From a virus, in the IMG/VR virus record IMGVR_UViG_3300047376_000522, positions 1 to 34,861 of that record: a stretch of 34,861 nt of DNA. One strand, written 5' to 3'. This document shows, in pieces, positions 1 through 5,834 of the stretch. Each line of letters starts with the position of its first letter. Positions within the stretch are counted from its first letter, which is position 1. Position numbers and translations under genes: made by a program. The notes under the pieces are model-generated. The model had not been told where the DNA came from, did not search any database, and was given only the letters and a program-made list of their open reading frames with translations.

Positions 1-70
1 ATAGTGTGCATTTAAACCAGTTAGGAAAGTTAGGATGGATGACTGTTGTTATACCATTACGTTATAGAGA

Positions 71-547
71 TCAGTGGGTTGTCTCATCGGGTAGCATCAG
101 CTCACCCTGCACCTCACGTGATGGCAGTACCTCATGACGTTGATCTGATACCAGCCTGATCGTAACGTCTTGATTACCTTGAGCTTTCTCTGCCTCACCT
201 GTGATAGCCTCGGCTGCGAGTGACTGTGGTATCAGCCTAGCTACCAGCCCGGCTAGTACCTCAGGCTTCTCGCTGGCCAGATGGTCCATGATCTCGTCAC
301 CACGCTGCGACCAGAGCCGCTCCATCGTGCTAATAACCTGCTGATTGAGCTTATCCTTGCTGCCTTTGGGCCTGCCTCCGCCCTTCCAACCAGCCACAAA
401 CTGGCCAGTCTTGGGGTCTCTGCCCTCCTGCTTTCCATCCTGTTTAATGGCCATTTCTTGTGGGATTTCTTGGACATCATCAGTGTCCATATCATCTGAC
501 ATGTGATCCATATCGTTGACATGATCAGTGTCTAATTCACCTGTCAT
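71..547 (-). CDS. Terminase small subunit-like protein
   Basis: This 158-aa protein probably recognises phage DNA for packaging. It has an acidic Asp/Met-rich N-terminus (residues 1-40), then a basic segment of the type RDPKTGQFVAGW followed by GGRPKGSKDKL (about 43-67). Basic GRPKGS segments like this are common near the N-terminus of small terminase subunits and DUF5681-type phage proteins. A helical region follows (LNQQVISTMERLW...). It is the last gene of the leftward group; the large terminase would lie just beyond the left edge. Its start overlaps the end of the upstream small membrane protein by 4 bp. The assignment rests on the basic motif and position, not on a full-length match I can verify. 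Confidence 0.55.
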   Translation of the reverse strand: MTGELDTDHVNDMDHMSDDMDTDDVQEIPQEMAIKQDGKQEGRDPKTGQFVAGWKGGGRPKGSKDKLNQQVISTMERLWSQRGDEIMDHLASEKPEVLAGLVARLIPQSLAAEAITGEAEKAQGNQDVTIRLVSDQRHEVLPSREVQGELMLPDETTH

Positions 548-660
548 AGCGCACCATTGATACGAGCCAGATAGACCAGTGCATATATGCCACCTATCAC
601 TGCTATTGACGTAGCAATTAGTATGATTGTCTCGATTGGGTCGTTGGGAAACTTATCCAT
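544..660 (-). CDS. Small single-span membrane protein
   Basis: This is a 38-aa protein with a short charged N-terminus (MDKFPND) and one long hydrophobic stretch (IETIILIATSIAVIGGIYAL) that should cross the membrane, then LARINGAL. The ATG at 660 is chosen because it overlaps the stop of the upstream gene by 8 bp, as elsewhere in this operon; a longer upstream reading would run deep into that gene. Its place beside a lipoprotein gene and a terminase gene allows a holin or holin-accessory role, but the sequence shows only a membrane segment. Confidence 0.5.
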   Translation of the reverse strand: MDKFPNDPIETIILIATSIAVIGGIYALVYLARINGAL

Positions 661-919
661 TGCCGGCTGCCTTGGCGTCGTCATCGGCTGTCGGACCATC
701 GACCGTGGCCTCTTCATACTGCTCGCAGCACTCAATGAAAGCCTGCAGCTTCTCCACCATCTTCTCTGCCTGCGCCTTCATGGTCGCGTCGAAGCGCGGC
801 TCAAACTCAGCCAGTGCATCCTTAGCAGATCCGCCATAGATAATTCCGTAGCGCACCAAGCGCGAAGGTATGCGTGGAACGCTGTGGAACATGTCGTCAA
901 AGTATCGATTGATCAGCAT
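653..919 (-). CDS. Hypothetical late-operon protein
   Basis: This is an 88-aa soluble protein of unknown function. Its middle (residues 30-70) is probably helical, with charged heptad-like spacing (KDALAEFEPRFDATMKAQAE and on), and its end is acidic and alanine-rich. ATG at 919 is preferred because a GAGGG sequence lies six bases upstream; an in-frame GTG at 922 is the alternative. It overlaps the secreted-protein gene upstream and the small membrane-protein gene downstream, so the three are probably translationally coupled. Confidence 0.6.
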   Translation of the reverse strand: MLINRYFDDMFHSVPRIPSRLVRYGIIYGGSAKDALAEFEPRFDATMKAQAEKMVEKLQAFIECCEQYEEATVDGPTADDDAKAAGNG

Positions 920-1656
920 CACTTACCCTCAACGTATGCGCTGTGGATCTCTTGCTTGCTGAAGCCTAGGTTGTACAGTGACTCGACCAGATCACCCAGC
1001 TTGACCACACGGTCCATAAAGTTGGATGTCATGAACCTGCGCTCGTAGTCGCTGATGCCCTGATCACCCACCGCACGTGCAGCTAGACGGCTGTTGAGTA
1101 CGTTCACTGCGTGCGTGTAGTTCCCCGGCTGGAAGCGTGCCATGCTGGTCAGATCTGCCAGTGTCGCTGTGTCGTCCTGTACGAAGACGTAAGCGTTATA
1201 AAGAGTCGCCTGCTCCGTTGGCCCACCTAGGTTGATAGAGCCGTCAGCGTTGACTGTGACGCCATCTGGCAGGCACTGCTTTCCCGGCTCGCTGGGGTTG
1301 TAGTCAAAGATGCAGTTGTCGACAGGAGTTGGGTTGCTGCAGGGGTTGAGGTCGAAGTCGTTGGGGCTGCACTCCTCGTCAGCCACTACCACCCCAGTCT
1401 CTGCCACCTCAGTCTCCGCTACCACTGTGTCTTCTAATTTGTAGCCATACTCGCCCACCACGGGCTTCTGACCGGTGAACACAACAACGTCGTCGCTGCT
1501 GTCCATGCCGTACAGCTCACTGCCTGAGACGTATACGGACTCACCGTCTGCAAGCTCGTAGCTAGTACCGTCATCGAAATATATGATCTGAGCGGCAGCG
1601 TCAGCTGCAGCGATCAGTAGGAAGGCGGTTAATAAGTAGGTGATTGACTTAGGCAT
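919..1656 (-). CDS. Secreted four-cysteine hypothetical protein
   Basis: This is a 245-aa protein with a clear signal peptide: MPKS, a hydrophobic core (YLLTAFLLIAAADA) and an AAA-type cleavage region near residue 22. It should therefore be exported to the periplasm or cell surface. The mature part begins with a short beta-like segment, has a Thr/Val/Glu-rich linker (residues about 80-95), a compact region with four cysteines (DEEC, NPC, DNC, KQC) that could form two disulfides, and a helical C-terminus. ATG 1656 has GGAG six bases upstream; ATG 1668 is in frame but lacks it. A lysis accessory role or a superinfection-exclusion role are both possible; I do not recognise the family. Confidence 0.6.
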   Translation of the reverse strand: MPKSITYLLTAFLLIAAADAAAQIIYFDDGTSYELADGESVYVSGSELYGMDSSDDVVVFTGQKPVVGEYGYKLEDTVVAETEVAETGVVVADEECSPNDFDLNPCSNPTPVDNCIFDYNPSEPGKQCLPDGVTVNADGSINLGGPTEQATLYNAYVFVQDDTATLADLTSMARFQPGNYTHAVNVLNSRLAARAVGDQGISDYERRFMTSNFMDRVVKLGDLVESLYNLGFSKQEIHSAYVEGK

Positions 1657-1849
1657 CTGGCACTCCATTGCTGATGATTGTGATGTTTACGGGGTTCGGA
1701 CACGCGGCTGGTGGCGCTTCCTGCGCGCTTGGTAGCCTTTTCTCGATAGCGTGCTTGACGCTGTCCTTTGCCACCGATGCGCAGCCAGACAGGGTAAGGA
1801 TTAAGGCCACACAAAGGGTGGCCGTTAGTATTGAGAGTTCACTTTTCAA
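1649..1849 (-). CDS. Short outer-membrane lipoprotein (possible Rz1-like o-spanin)
   Basis: This is a 66-aa lipoprotein. The N-terminus is a lipoprotein signal peptide with lipobox LSGC (Cys at residue 23), followed by a mature part of about 44 residues with a proline patch (QEAPPAACPNP). Small proline-containing lipoproteins in phage late operons are often outer-membrane spanin subunits. The start is a TTG at 1849 with GGAG about eight bases upstream; no better in-frame start lies before the signal peptide. Its end overlaps the secreted-protein gene by 8 bp. No inner-membrane spanin partner is visible next to it, which weakens the spanin assignment. Confidence 0.5.
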   Translation of the reverse strand: MKSELSILTATLCVALILTLSGCASVAKDSVKHAIEKRLPSAQEAPPAACPNPVNITIISNGVPDA

Positions 1850-2054
1850 AATGGCGCTCCAAGACGGTCAGAATGCCCTCGTACTCGTGCATTTCGGCTA
1901 GCTTGTCCTCGACCTCTTGGAAGTACCCGGAGTGACCGGCCACGAAGATGGGGTTGTCCACCATGATGTCCACCTCTGCCTTGAGCATGTTGAGGTGGCT
2001 CTTGCAGTGTTCCTTGATGGCGTACAGGCGCGACTGACGCTGTGGTGATGGCAT
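1839..2054 (-). CDS. Hypothetical protein, first gene of the left-end late group
   Basis: This is a 71-aa protein of unknown function. The N-terminal half is basic and helical (MPSPQRQSRLYAIKEHCKSH); the C-terminal half is acidic (YFQEVEDKLAEMHEYEGIL). There is no signal peptide or membrane segment. The start is ATG 2054 with GAGGG five bases upstream; the frame stays open for another 150 bases upstream, but that part lies in the control region and has no RBS. It is the first gene leftward of the divergent control region. Confidence 0.6.
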   Translation of the reverse strand: MPSPQRQSRLYAIKEHCKSHLNMLKAEVDIMVDNPIFVAGHSGYFQEVEDKLAEMHEYEGILTVLERHFEK

Positions 2055-2080
2055 CGGTACCCTCGATAGACTTGTGGCCA

Positions 2081-2105
2081 CGCCGCCACTACGGAGAGTG
2101 CGGCG
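2081..2105 (-). other. Hairpin in the late-operon leader
   Basis: CGCCG (2081-2085) and CACT (2087-2090) pair with AGTG (2097-2100) and CGGCG (2101-2105), leaving one bulged C and a six-base loop. It lies 27 bases upstream of the first leftward start codon and would be in the leader of the late transcript. No U tract follows. Confidence 0.5.
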
Positions 2106-2163
2106 ATATTGAATAGTTCTCCCCGCAACGCAGGGATAGTGGTGAGTGGGCCGTGCTGTCTTC

Positions 2164-2179
2164 GGCGCTTGGGAGCGCC
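2164..2179. other. Hairpin in the control region
   Basis: GGCGCT and AGCGCC form a perfect six-pair stem around a TGGG loop. No T run follows on either strand, so it is not a typical terminator. It may be part of a structured leader. Confidence 0.4.
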
Positions 2180-2276
2180 TGACGGTCAACGTTTCCCTCT
2201 CTCTCACTACTATTTCCGCATCGCAGGTACTTCTTGGTAATTTGTCACAGATAATGGGGGTATTGCACCATATTGG

Positions 2277-2292
2277 TGACGTAGTAAACTAC
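2277..2292 (-). promoter_or_regulatory. Operator-like dyad, copy A (repressor gene)
   Basis: GTAGTAAACTAC (2281-2292) is an inverted repeat GTAGT-AA-ACTAC; on the minus strand it continues into GTCA. The same arrangement occurs at 2744, 3345, 4119 and 4908. It sits 26 bases before the repressor start codon, where autoregulation would act. Binding by the repressor is inference. Confidence 0.55.
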
Positions 2293-2317
2293 ATCCGTAC
2301 ATTTGTTGGAGATGATC

Positions 2318-2647
2318 ATGGACCTTTCGACAGTGGTAGCCAATAACCTCAAGCGTGTCTGCATCGAGCACGACATATCGACCAGAGACCTTGCGCAGCG
2401 CATGGGTGAGAAGAGCCAGAAGAGCGTGTGGAACGCCCTCAACAACGAGCACTCGCCGAGGCTATCGACCCTCGAACCTATATGTCGCGTGCTCATGGTG
2501 AGCCATCAGGCCGTTGTGACGCCCAATATCGACACCGCACTGCTGGTATCTAGGCGCCTGCCCCGGCTGATAGAGAGCTACAACCGCATGACCCCGGTGC
2601 AGCGGGACAATCTGGAGGATGTGATCGCCCAGATGAAGCTGGAATAA
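2318..2647 (+). CDS. Helix-turn-helix transcriptional regulator (probable phage repressor)
   Basis: This is a 109-aa DNA-binding protein with an N-terminal HTH of the Xre/Cro-cI type: residues 6-60 include NNLKRVC, ISTRDLAQRMG, the recognition-helix region KSQKSVWNALNN, and then SPRLSTLEPICRVL. The C-terminal part (65-109) is short and helical with no LexA/S24 autocleavage domain, so induction would not be by RecA-stimulated self-cleavage. ATG 2318 is chosen because GGAG lies six bases upstream; ATG 2312 is too close to it. A palindromic element lies just upstream. It is most likely the lysogeny repressor or a Cro-like early regulator; no second regulator gene is visible to tell which. Confidence 0.75.
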   Translation: MDLSTVVANNLKRVCIEHDISTRDLAQRMGEKSQKSVWNALNNEHSPRLSTLEPICRVLMVSHQAVVTPNIDTALLVSRRLPRLIESYNRMTPVQRDNLEDVIAQMKLE

Positions 2648-2743
2648 GGGGGAAAATTATGAGGCTGATCAATGACTTACGGATTCGGCGCGTTAGTTAG
2701 TGTAGGGACATGAAAATTAATTAAAAAAATTTGGAATAAGTTA

Positions 2744-2759
2744 GTAGTTTACGCCGTCA
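2744..2759 (+). promoter_or_regulatory. Operator-like repeat, copy B
   Basis: GTAGTTTACGCC followed by GTCA. It matches the consensus GTAGTNNACTAC-GTCA except at two right-half bases. It lies in the 137-base gap after the repressor gene, 25 bases before the next start codon. The preceding sequence (TTGGAATAAGTTA) resembles that before copy C (TTGGGAATAAACTA), so the two probably share a promoter architecture. Confidence 0.5.
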
Positions 2760-2784
2760 TATACCTGCAAACAGGGAGAACGAA

Positions 2785-2982
2785 ATGGAACTGAACATTG
2801 ACGGACTAAGAGGCAGGCTTCAGGACGAGTACCTGCGCTACGACGAGATCATGCAGGCCATGCCGAAGGCAATGGACAGCATGGAGCACAAGCGAGCCAT
2901 CGCGAAGGCTGACTGCCAGCGAGGCAGACTCGAAGGGCTGGAGCTGGCGCTGAACATTCTGGAAGGGAGGGCGCGAGCGTAA
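2785..2982 (+). CDS. Small early protein, unknown
   Basis: This is a 65-aa charged, helical protein (MELNIDGLRGRLQDEYLRYD at the start). The centre (EHKRAIAKADCQRGRLEGLEL) suggests a coiled coil or helical hairpin. The start has AGGGAGAA upstream. It is the first gene downstream of operator-like copy B and probably opens the early rightward unit. I do not recognise the family. Confidence 0.6.
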   Translation: MELNIDGLRGRLQDEYLRYDEIMQAMPKAMDSMEHKRAIAKADCQRGRLEGLELALNILEGRARA

Positions 2983-3007
2983 TGGGCAGGATTGGGAGAT
3001 AAAGCGC

Positions 3008-3325
3008 ATGGACAACAGCACGACATTTGACTACCAGTTGAGCCAGTTCGGGTCTTGGTACCTGCTGGCCGGCATTGAGTGCTACTTGGAGACCGCAGAC
3101 GCGGCCTGTGAGTGCGACGCGCTGCTGCGGGAGCTGGACCGTGTCGAGAGCTGGGAGCGCGACAACGGCGGGTACTACCACCAAGAGTACACCAGAATGC
3201 GGTTCGACTCGCTGCGTGACCGCATTGCCGAGCGCAAGGCCGACATCGAGGCGTTCGAGTCCCACTACTGGGCCGAGCGCGCTCGGTCAGAGCTCACCGT
3301 CATCGAGGGCGGTAAAAAAAATTGA
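3008..3325 (+). CDS. Small early protein, unknown
   Basis: This is a 105-aa acidic soluble protein rich in aromatic residues (YQLSQFGSWYLLAG near residues 7-20; ESHYWAERARSEL near 82-95). Two cysteines in the middle (AACECDALL) are not arranged as a zinc site. GGGAG lies about nine bases before the ATG. It follows the 65-aa gene by 25 bases and is followed by operator-like copy C. Function unknown. Confidence 0.6.
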   Translation: MDNSTTFDYQLSQFGSWYLLAGIECYLETADAACECDALLRELDRVESWERDNGGYYHQEYTRMRFDSLRDRIAERKADIEAFESHYWAERARSELTVIEGGKKN

Positions 3326-3344
3326 AATAGTTGGGAATAAACTA

Positions 3345-3360
3345 GTAGTTGTCTACGTCA
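3345..3360 (+). promoter_or_regulatory. Operator-like dyad, copy C
   Basis: GTAGTTGTCTAC is an inverted repeat GTAG-N4-CTAC followed by GTCA. It lies in the 68-base gap before the gene at 3394. Upstream are a poly-A run and TTGGGAATAAACTA, closely matching copy B. Confidence 0.55.
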
Positions 3361-3393
3361 TCTATATGTAAACCAACTGAGAGGAAGAGAAAT

Positions 3394-3600
3394 ATGCAAG
3401 ATTTAGCGATTGGTGGGTTGGACTTGGGTGGAATGGACGAGGATCAGGTCGCGGTTGTCCTGCGTCTGGCCCTTAACGCCGAGGTCGAGTACGACCGCTG
3501 CGGCAGGACTGAGCTGGCCAACCAGTGCATGACCCTGCGTAATCGGGCGCGTGACGTCCTTGAAGCCTTGATTGAGGCTAGGGAGTTGGATGGTGAGTGA
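3394..3600 (+). CDS. Small early protein, unknown
   Basis: This is a 68-aa protein that begins MQDLAIGGLDLGGMDEDQVA and continues as amphipathic helices (VVLRLALNAEVEYDRCGR, then NQCMTLRNRARDVLEALIE). The ATG at 3394 has GAGGAAGAG upstream. It ends inside the next gene, so the two are probably coupled. It has no recognisable domain. Confidence 0.6.
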   Translation: MQDLAIGGLDLGGMDEDQVAVVLRLALNAEVEYDRCGRTELANQCMTLRNRARDVLEALIEARELDGE

Positions 3601-3805
3601 CCTGAACTTGGACCGCATGGTGCGCAGCGCCACCTCTGGGTGGGCAGGAGAGCCCTACTGCGCGATGATCGTGTCGTGCCTATGGCAGACCAAGGGCTGG
3701 CTCGACATGTCCGTGGCGGACATTGAAGCCTTCTGGGTGGGTGCTGCCAAGTCGGACCTGACCGTCCGGGAGTTCATTGACGCGAAGCGAGGGGAGTTGA
3801 AGTGA
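3590..3805 (+). CDS. Small early protein, unknown
   Basis: This is a 71-aa protein (MVSDLNLDRM...) with a central Trp/Cys-containing part (EPYCAMIVSCLWQTKGWLDM) and a helical acidic end (VREFIDAKRGELK). ATG 3590 lies 11 bases inside the upstream gene with AGGGAG before it; GTG 3593 is possible. Its stop overlaps the next start (TGATG), so three genes in a row are coupled. No family recognised. Confidence 0.55.
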   Translation: MVSDLNLDRMVRSATSGWAGEPYCAMIVSCLWQTKGWLDMSVADIEAFWVGAAKSDLTVREFIDAKRGELK

Positions 3806-4011
3806 TGGACAGCTGGTTTTTCTGGAAGGTTTTAAACCCCGTGCTGGAAGTTATCGCCGGGGCTGTAGGTGCCGCGCTGGCTGTCGCCGTTCTTGGGGCT
3901 GTCGGCTTTGTTGTTGCCGCCCTGCTGGGCGTTACGTTGCCCGCCGTGGCTTCCGTGTCGCCGATGACTTGGGTCATCACCCTGCTGGTCCTAATCCTGC
4001 TTAAAAGGTAA
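3805..4011 (+). CDS. Small two-span membrane protein
   Basis: This is a 68-aa very hydrophobic protein. One segment (VIAGAVGAALAVAVLGAVGF, extending into VVAALLGV) covers about residues 17-45 and a second (MTWVITLLVLILL) ends just before the terminal KR, giving two likely membrane spans. GGGGAG precedes both GTG 3802 and ATG 3805. It ends an early unit, because a probable terminator starts at its stop codon. A holin-like or superinfection-exclusion role is possible; an early position after the repressor fits exclusion somewhat better than lysis. Confidence 0.6.
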   Translation: MDSWFFWKVLNPVLEVIAGAVGAALAVAVLGAVGFVVAALLGVTLPAVASVSPMTWVITLLVLILLKR

Positions 4012-4035
4012 CCGGAGGGCTTGCTGGTTTTTTTT
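4011..4035 (+). terminator. Probable rho-independent terminator
   Basis: ACCGG (4011-4015) can pair with CTGGT (4024-4028), with one G-T pair, and is followed by a run of T to 4035. It directly follows the membrane-protein stop codon and would end the transcript before operator-like copy D. Confidence 0.6.
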
Positions 4036-4118
4036 CGACCTGTAGCTTTACGCGACACAGAGTCTAGCAAGGCAGTGTACAGCAGTGAATAGGTGGAGAC
4101 ACCTGATCGTTTATACAG

Positions 4119-4134
4119 TTAAATAACTACGTCA
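4119..4134 (+). promoter_or_regulatory. Operator-like repeat, copy D
   Basis: TTAAATAACTAC followed by GTCA. The right half and the GTCA are exact; the left half is degenerate. It lies 15 bases before the ATG at 4149, after the terminator at 4011-4035, and so seems to open a new transcription unit. Confidence 0.5.
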
Positions 4135-4148
4135 CATTGGAGGTGGCT

Positions 4149-4334
4149 ATGAGCAGAGTAGATTCTTGGCACGTTGTGAGTGCTGGCGGTTCGGACTTCG
4201 TGGAGAGGTTGAGTTCTAGCGAGGAGCTGCGGCTTCTGGCTGGCGGGGAGCGCAACATCTGGGGGCAGGACCCTTCGGTGCTGCTGGAGGCCGCCGAGTG
4301 CGGCGGGTTGGACTGCCTGAGTGAGGTGGAGTAA
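4149..4334 (+). CDS. Small early protein, unknown
   Basis: This is a 61-aa acidic protein (MSRVDSWHVVSAGGSDFVER and on) with a Leu/Glu-rich middle and GGL/CL residues near the end. The start is set by GGAGGTGG eight bases upstream of ATG 4149. It is the first gene after copy D, and its stop overlaps the next start (TAATG). Confidence 0.6.
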   Translation: MSRVDSWHVVSAGGSDFVERLSSSEELRLLAGGERNIWGQDPSVLLEAAECGGLDCLSEVE

Positions 4335-4627
4335 TGCCCAAGGTGAGTAATGCCGCCAAGCTGGCGGAGGTTCAGGGCAAGGCGGTTGAGCGCCTGCTGG
4401 CCAAGGCTCGGCGCATCGTGCGCGAGGTCCGGGTGTCTGAGGAGCGTGGTGAGGAGCGCATGGGCAACCTGCTGGACGTTGCCGGCAAGCTGGCGCCCTT
4501 GAACGCCTCTGCGGAGGCGATGGCCGAGTACTGGGGCCTCGTGGAGGTCGCGCAGTCTCAGCTGGAGCACCTGTGTGGCTCAGAGCGTGTCCGCTACGTC
4601 GAGGAGGCAGAGGCCGAGCTGGCGTGA
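4334..4627 (+). CDS. Small early protein, unknown, helical
   Basis: This is a 97-aa protein rich in Ala, Glu, Arg and Leu with no aromatic core until late. Long helices are expected from residue 5 to 45 and 60 to 95 (AEVQGKAVERLLAKARRIV; EYWGLVEVAQSQLEHLC). It could be a small coiled-coil host-interaction protein. It is translationally coupled to the upstream gene through TAATG. No family recognised. Confidence 0.6.
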   Translation: MPKVSNAAKLAEVQGKAVERLLAKARRIVREVRVSEERGEERMGNLLDVAGKLAPLNASAEAMAEYWGLVEVAQSQLEHLCGSERVRYVEEAEAELA

Positions 4628-4647
4628 GCAATGACAAGGAGGAAGAG

Positions 4648-4764
4648 GTGAAGATCAACAACTTGGTGGCGAAGCACTCGCCACACCGTGCGGCAACGCA
4701 CAAGGACCGCAAGCGTGACAGCAAGCGCGTGCGCGGCGGCAAACACAAGACTAAGGAGGTCTGA
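4648..4764 (+). CDS. Small basic conserved phage-type protein
   Basis: This is a 38-aa very basic protein: NLVAKHSPHRAATHKDRKRD then a Lys/Arg/Gly tail ending GGKHKTKEV. Short proteins with an NLVAKH...HKDRK pattern recur in many phage early regions; their function is unknown to me. GTG 4648 is chosen because AAGGAGG lies five bases upstream; an earlier GTG at 4624 would overlap the upstream stop. The net charge suggests nucleic-acid contact. Confidence 0.6.
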   Translation: MKINNLVAKHSPHRAATHKDRKRDSKRVRGGKHKTKEV

Positions 4765-4765
4765 G

Positions 4766-4903
4766 ATGGACACAAGGAAGCAGGGTAAGCAGTACGTTTC
4801 GTGCCCCAAGTGCGGCCAGTCGGTTCGCAGTGAGGCTCGGCTCAAGAACCATCTGGTTCGGTGTCTGGCCACTGGCCAATGGCGGAAGAAGCGTTCCGCC
4901 TAA
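4766..4903 (+). CDS. Small zinc-finger protein
   Basis: This is a 45-aa basic protein with a C2HC-type finger: CPKC, then EARLKNHLVRC, giving Cys-x2-Cys-x11-His-x3-Cys. This is the usual spacing of a classical C2H2-like finger with Cys as the last ligand. The remaining residues are basic (TRKQGKQ; WRKKRSA), so DNA or RNA binding is likely. AAGGAGGT precedes the ATG, and the gene follows the 38-aa basic gene by one base. It might be an early regulator. Confidence 0.65.
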   Translation: MDTRKQGKQYVSCPKCGQSVRSEARLKNHLVRCLATGQWRKKRSA

Positions 4904-4907
4904 TCAA

Positions 4908-4923
4908 GTAATTAACTACGTCA
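4908..4923 (+). promoter_or_regulatory. Operator-like repeat, copy E
   Basis: GTAATTAACTAC followed by GTCA. It differs from the palindrome GTAGTNNACTAC at one left-half base. It lies 14 bases before the ATG at 4937, with AGGGAG between. It is the last copy seen in the early region. Confidence 0.55.
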
Positions 4924-4936
4924 CAGGGAGATGTGA

Positions 4937-5173
4937 ATGAAAGCAAGAACCTATTTAAGGCACGTTAAGCCCATGTATCAGCATGGCAACGACTGGTTTC
5001 AGGTGAAGCCCGGCACAGCCGCCGTGGCGGTCGCTGAGACGACGCCGACGGAAGTAATGCAGTTCGCTGGGGAGATCCACGACATGACCTGTATGGACCC
5101 TGCTGACCTTCTGGAGCGCTTCGAGGAGTACGAGGACCCAGAGTTTGATGGTGAAGATTGGGGGATTCTGTAA
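4937..5173 (+). CDS. Small early protein, unknown
   Basis: This is a 78-aa protein. The N-terminal half is basic and beta-like (RTYLRHVKPMYQ, then DWFQVKPG), and the C-terminal third is strongly acidic (ERFEEYEDPEFDGEDWGIL), a charge pattern seen in phage DNA-mimic and host-inhibitor proteins but not diagnostic. RBS AGGGAGATG precedes the ATG. The stop overlaps the next start (TAATG). Confidence 0.6.
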   Translation: MKARTYLRHVKPMYQHGNDWFQVKPGTAAVAVAETTPTEVMQFAGEIHDMTCMDPADLLERFEEYEDPEFDGEDWGIL

Positions 5174-5676
5174 TGCCGGCAGCTAAGTGGGATTTTGATT
5201 CAGTGTGCGCGGAGGCGCGCAAGTACAAAAGCAAGACCGAATTTAAGTACGGCAGCTCTGGAGCATTTGAGTGGGCTGTCCGAAATGAAATGGTCGACGA
5301 GGTCACGGCATTTATGTCAGAGATCACCGACCCAGAGGTATTACTCACCAAGATCGAGCAGGAGGTGGGCACCGCCGCGAGGCACGCCAAGGTAGCCAAG
5401 GACATATGGGATGCGGAGCCCTCGCCGTTCTTTGAGGTGAGCGCGGACCCAGAGTCCATCAGTGCCGGCACCTATCTGGACTTCGACGCCCAGATGTATG
5501 ACCAAGCCGCCTATGAGCGCAGCGACCGGGCACTGGACCACATCGAGGCACTGCAAAAGTACGGTACGCCTGAGCAGGTCGCGGTCGCTTGGGACATGTA
5601 CCTGAAGTACCAAACAGGCAGCTGGGAGGTGGGTTCCTGCGATGCGGAAATATATATGCAGGGAGAGAAATCATGA
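5173..5676 (+). CDS. Early protein, unknown
   Basis: This is a 167-aa acidic soluble protein, the largest unknown in the early block. The N-terminal 30 residues (AAKWDFDSVCAEARKYKSKT and the following EFKYGSSGAFEWAV) resemble an alpha-helical repeat of the kind found in nuclease-associated or HTH domains, but I cannot name it. The middle is helical (KIEQEVGTAARHAKVAKDIW) and the C-terminus is Asp/Tyr-rich. It is coupled to both neighbours by overlapping starts and stops. Confidence 0.6.
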   Translation: MPAAKWDFDSVCAEARKYKSKTEFKYGSSGAFEWAVRNEMVDEVTAFMSEITDPEVLLTKIEQEVGTAARHAKVAKDIWDAEPSPFFEVSADPESISAGTYLDFDAQMYDQAAYERSDRALDHIEALQKYGTPEQVAVAWDMYLKYQTGSWEVGSCDAEIYMQGEKS

Positions 5677-5834
5677 CAGCACTGGAGAAGCTAAGGGCGG
5701 GCTACGCTGCCACCCCACAGCTCTGTATGGACTTCCTTGAGGACCTCGGCTACTGCGTCGAGCCCCTTGGGAACGAGGAGATTTTGCAACTCACGGAGGA
5801 GATTCTAAATGAGATGGACGCGGAGGAAATGTGA
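5673..5834 (+). CDS. Small early protein, unknown
   Basis: This is a 53-aa acidic helical protein (MTALEKLRAGYAATPQLCMD ... TEEILNEMDAEEM). The start overlaps the preceding stop (ATGA), and its end overlaps the helicase GTG start (GTGA). Translation may be coupled to the helicase, which suggests a replication-linked role, but that rests on position only. Confidence 0.6.
   Translation: MTALEKLRAGYAATPQLCMDFLEDLGYCVEPLGNEEILQLTEEILNEMDAEEM

Larger units (their letters stand above)
2055..2302. promoter_or_regulatory. Divergent control region between repressor and late genes
   Basis: This 248-base stretch lacks a credible gene and separates the rightward repressor from the leftward late genes. 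It holds two strong hairpins (2081-2105 and 2164-2179) and, next to the repressor gene, the dyad at 2277-2292 that recurs elsewhere. Neither hairpin is followed by a T run on either strand, so they look more like structured leader RNA than terminators. By layout, promoters for repressor and late transcription should lie here; I cannot pick convincing -35/-10 pairs by eye. Confidence 0.6.

Noticed and set aside
1-70. Start of the large terminase at the left edge
   Set aside because: A minus-strand ATG exists near position 12, but there is no RBS and only three codons are visible, so it cannot be supported. A short GTTATA direct repeat (48 and 61) is not informative either.
587-1048. 153-codon plus-strand frame
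   Set aside because: It is opposite three coupled minus-strand genes, one with a signal peptide; no RBS is evident.
4119-4775. 218-codon minus-strand frame
   Set aside because: It mirrors several well-supported plus-strand genes with RBSs and coupled overlaps; its sequence is Arg/Pro/Ser-rich, as expected for a shadow frame.
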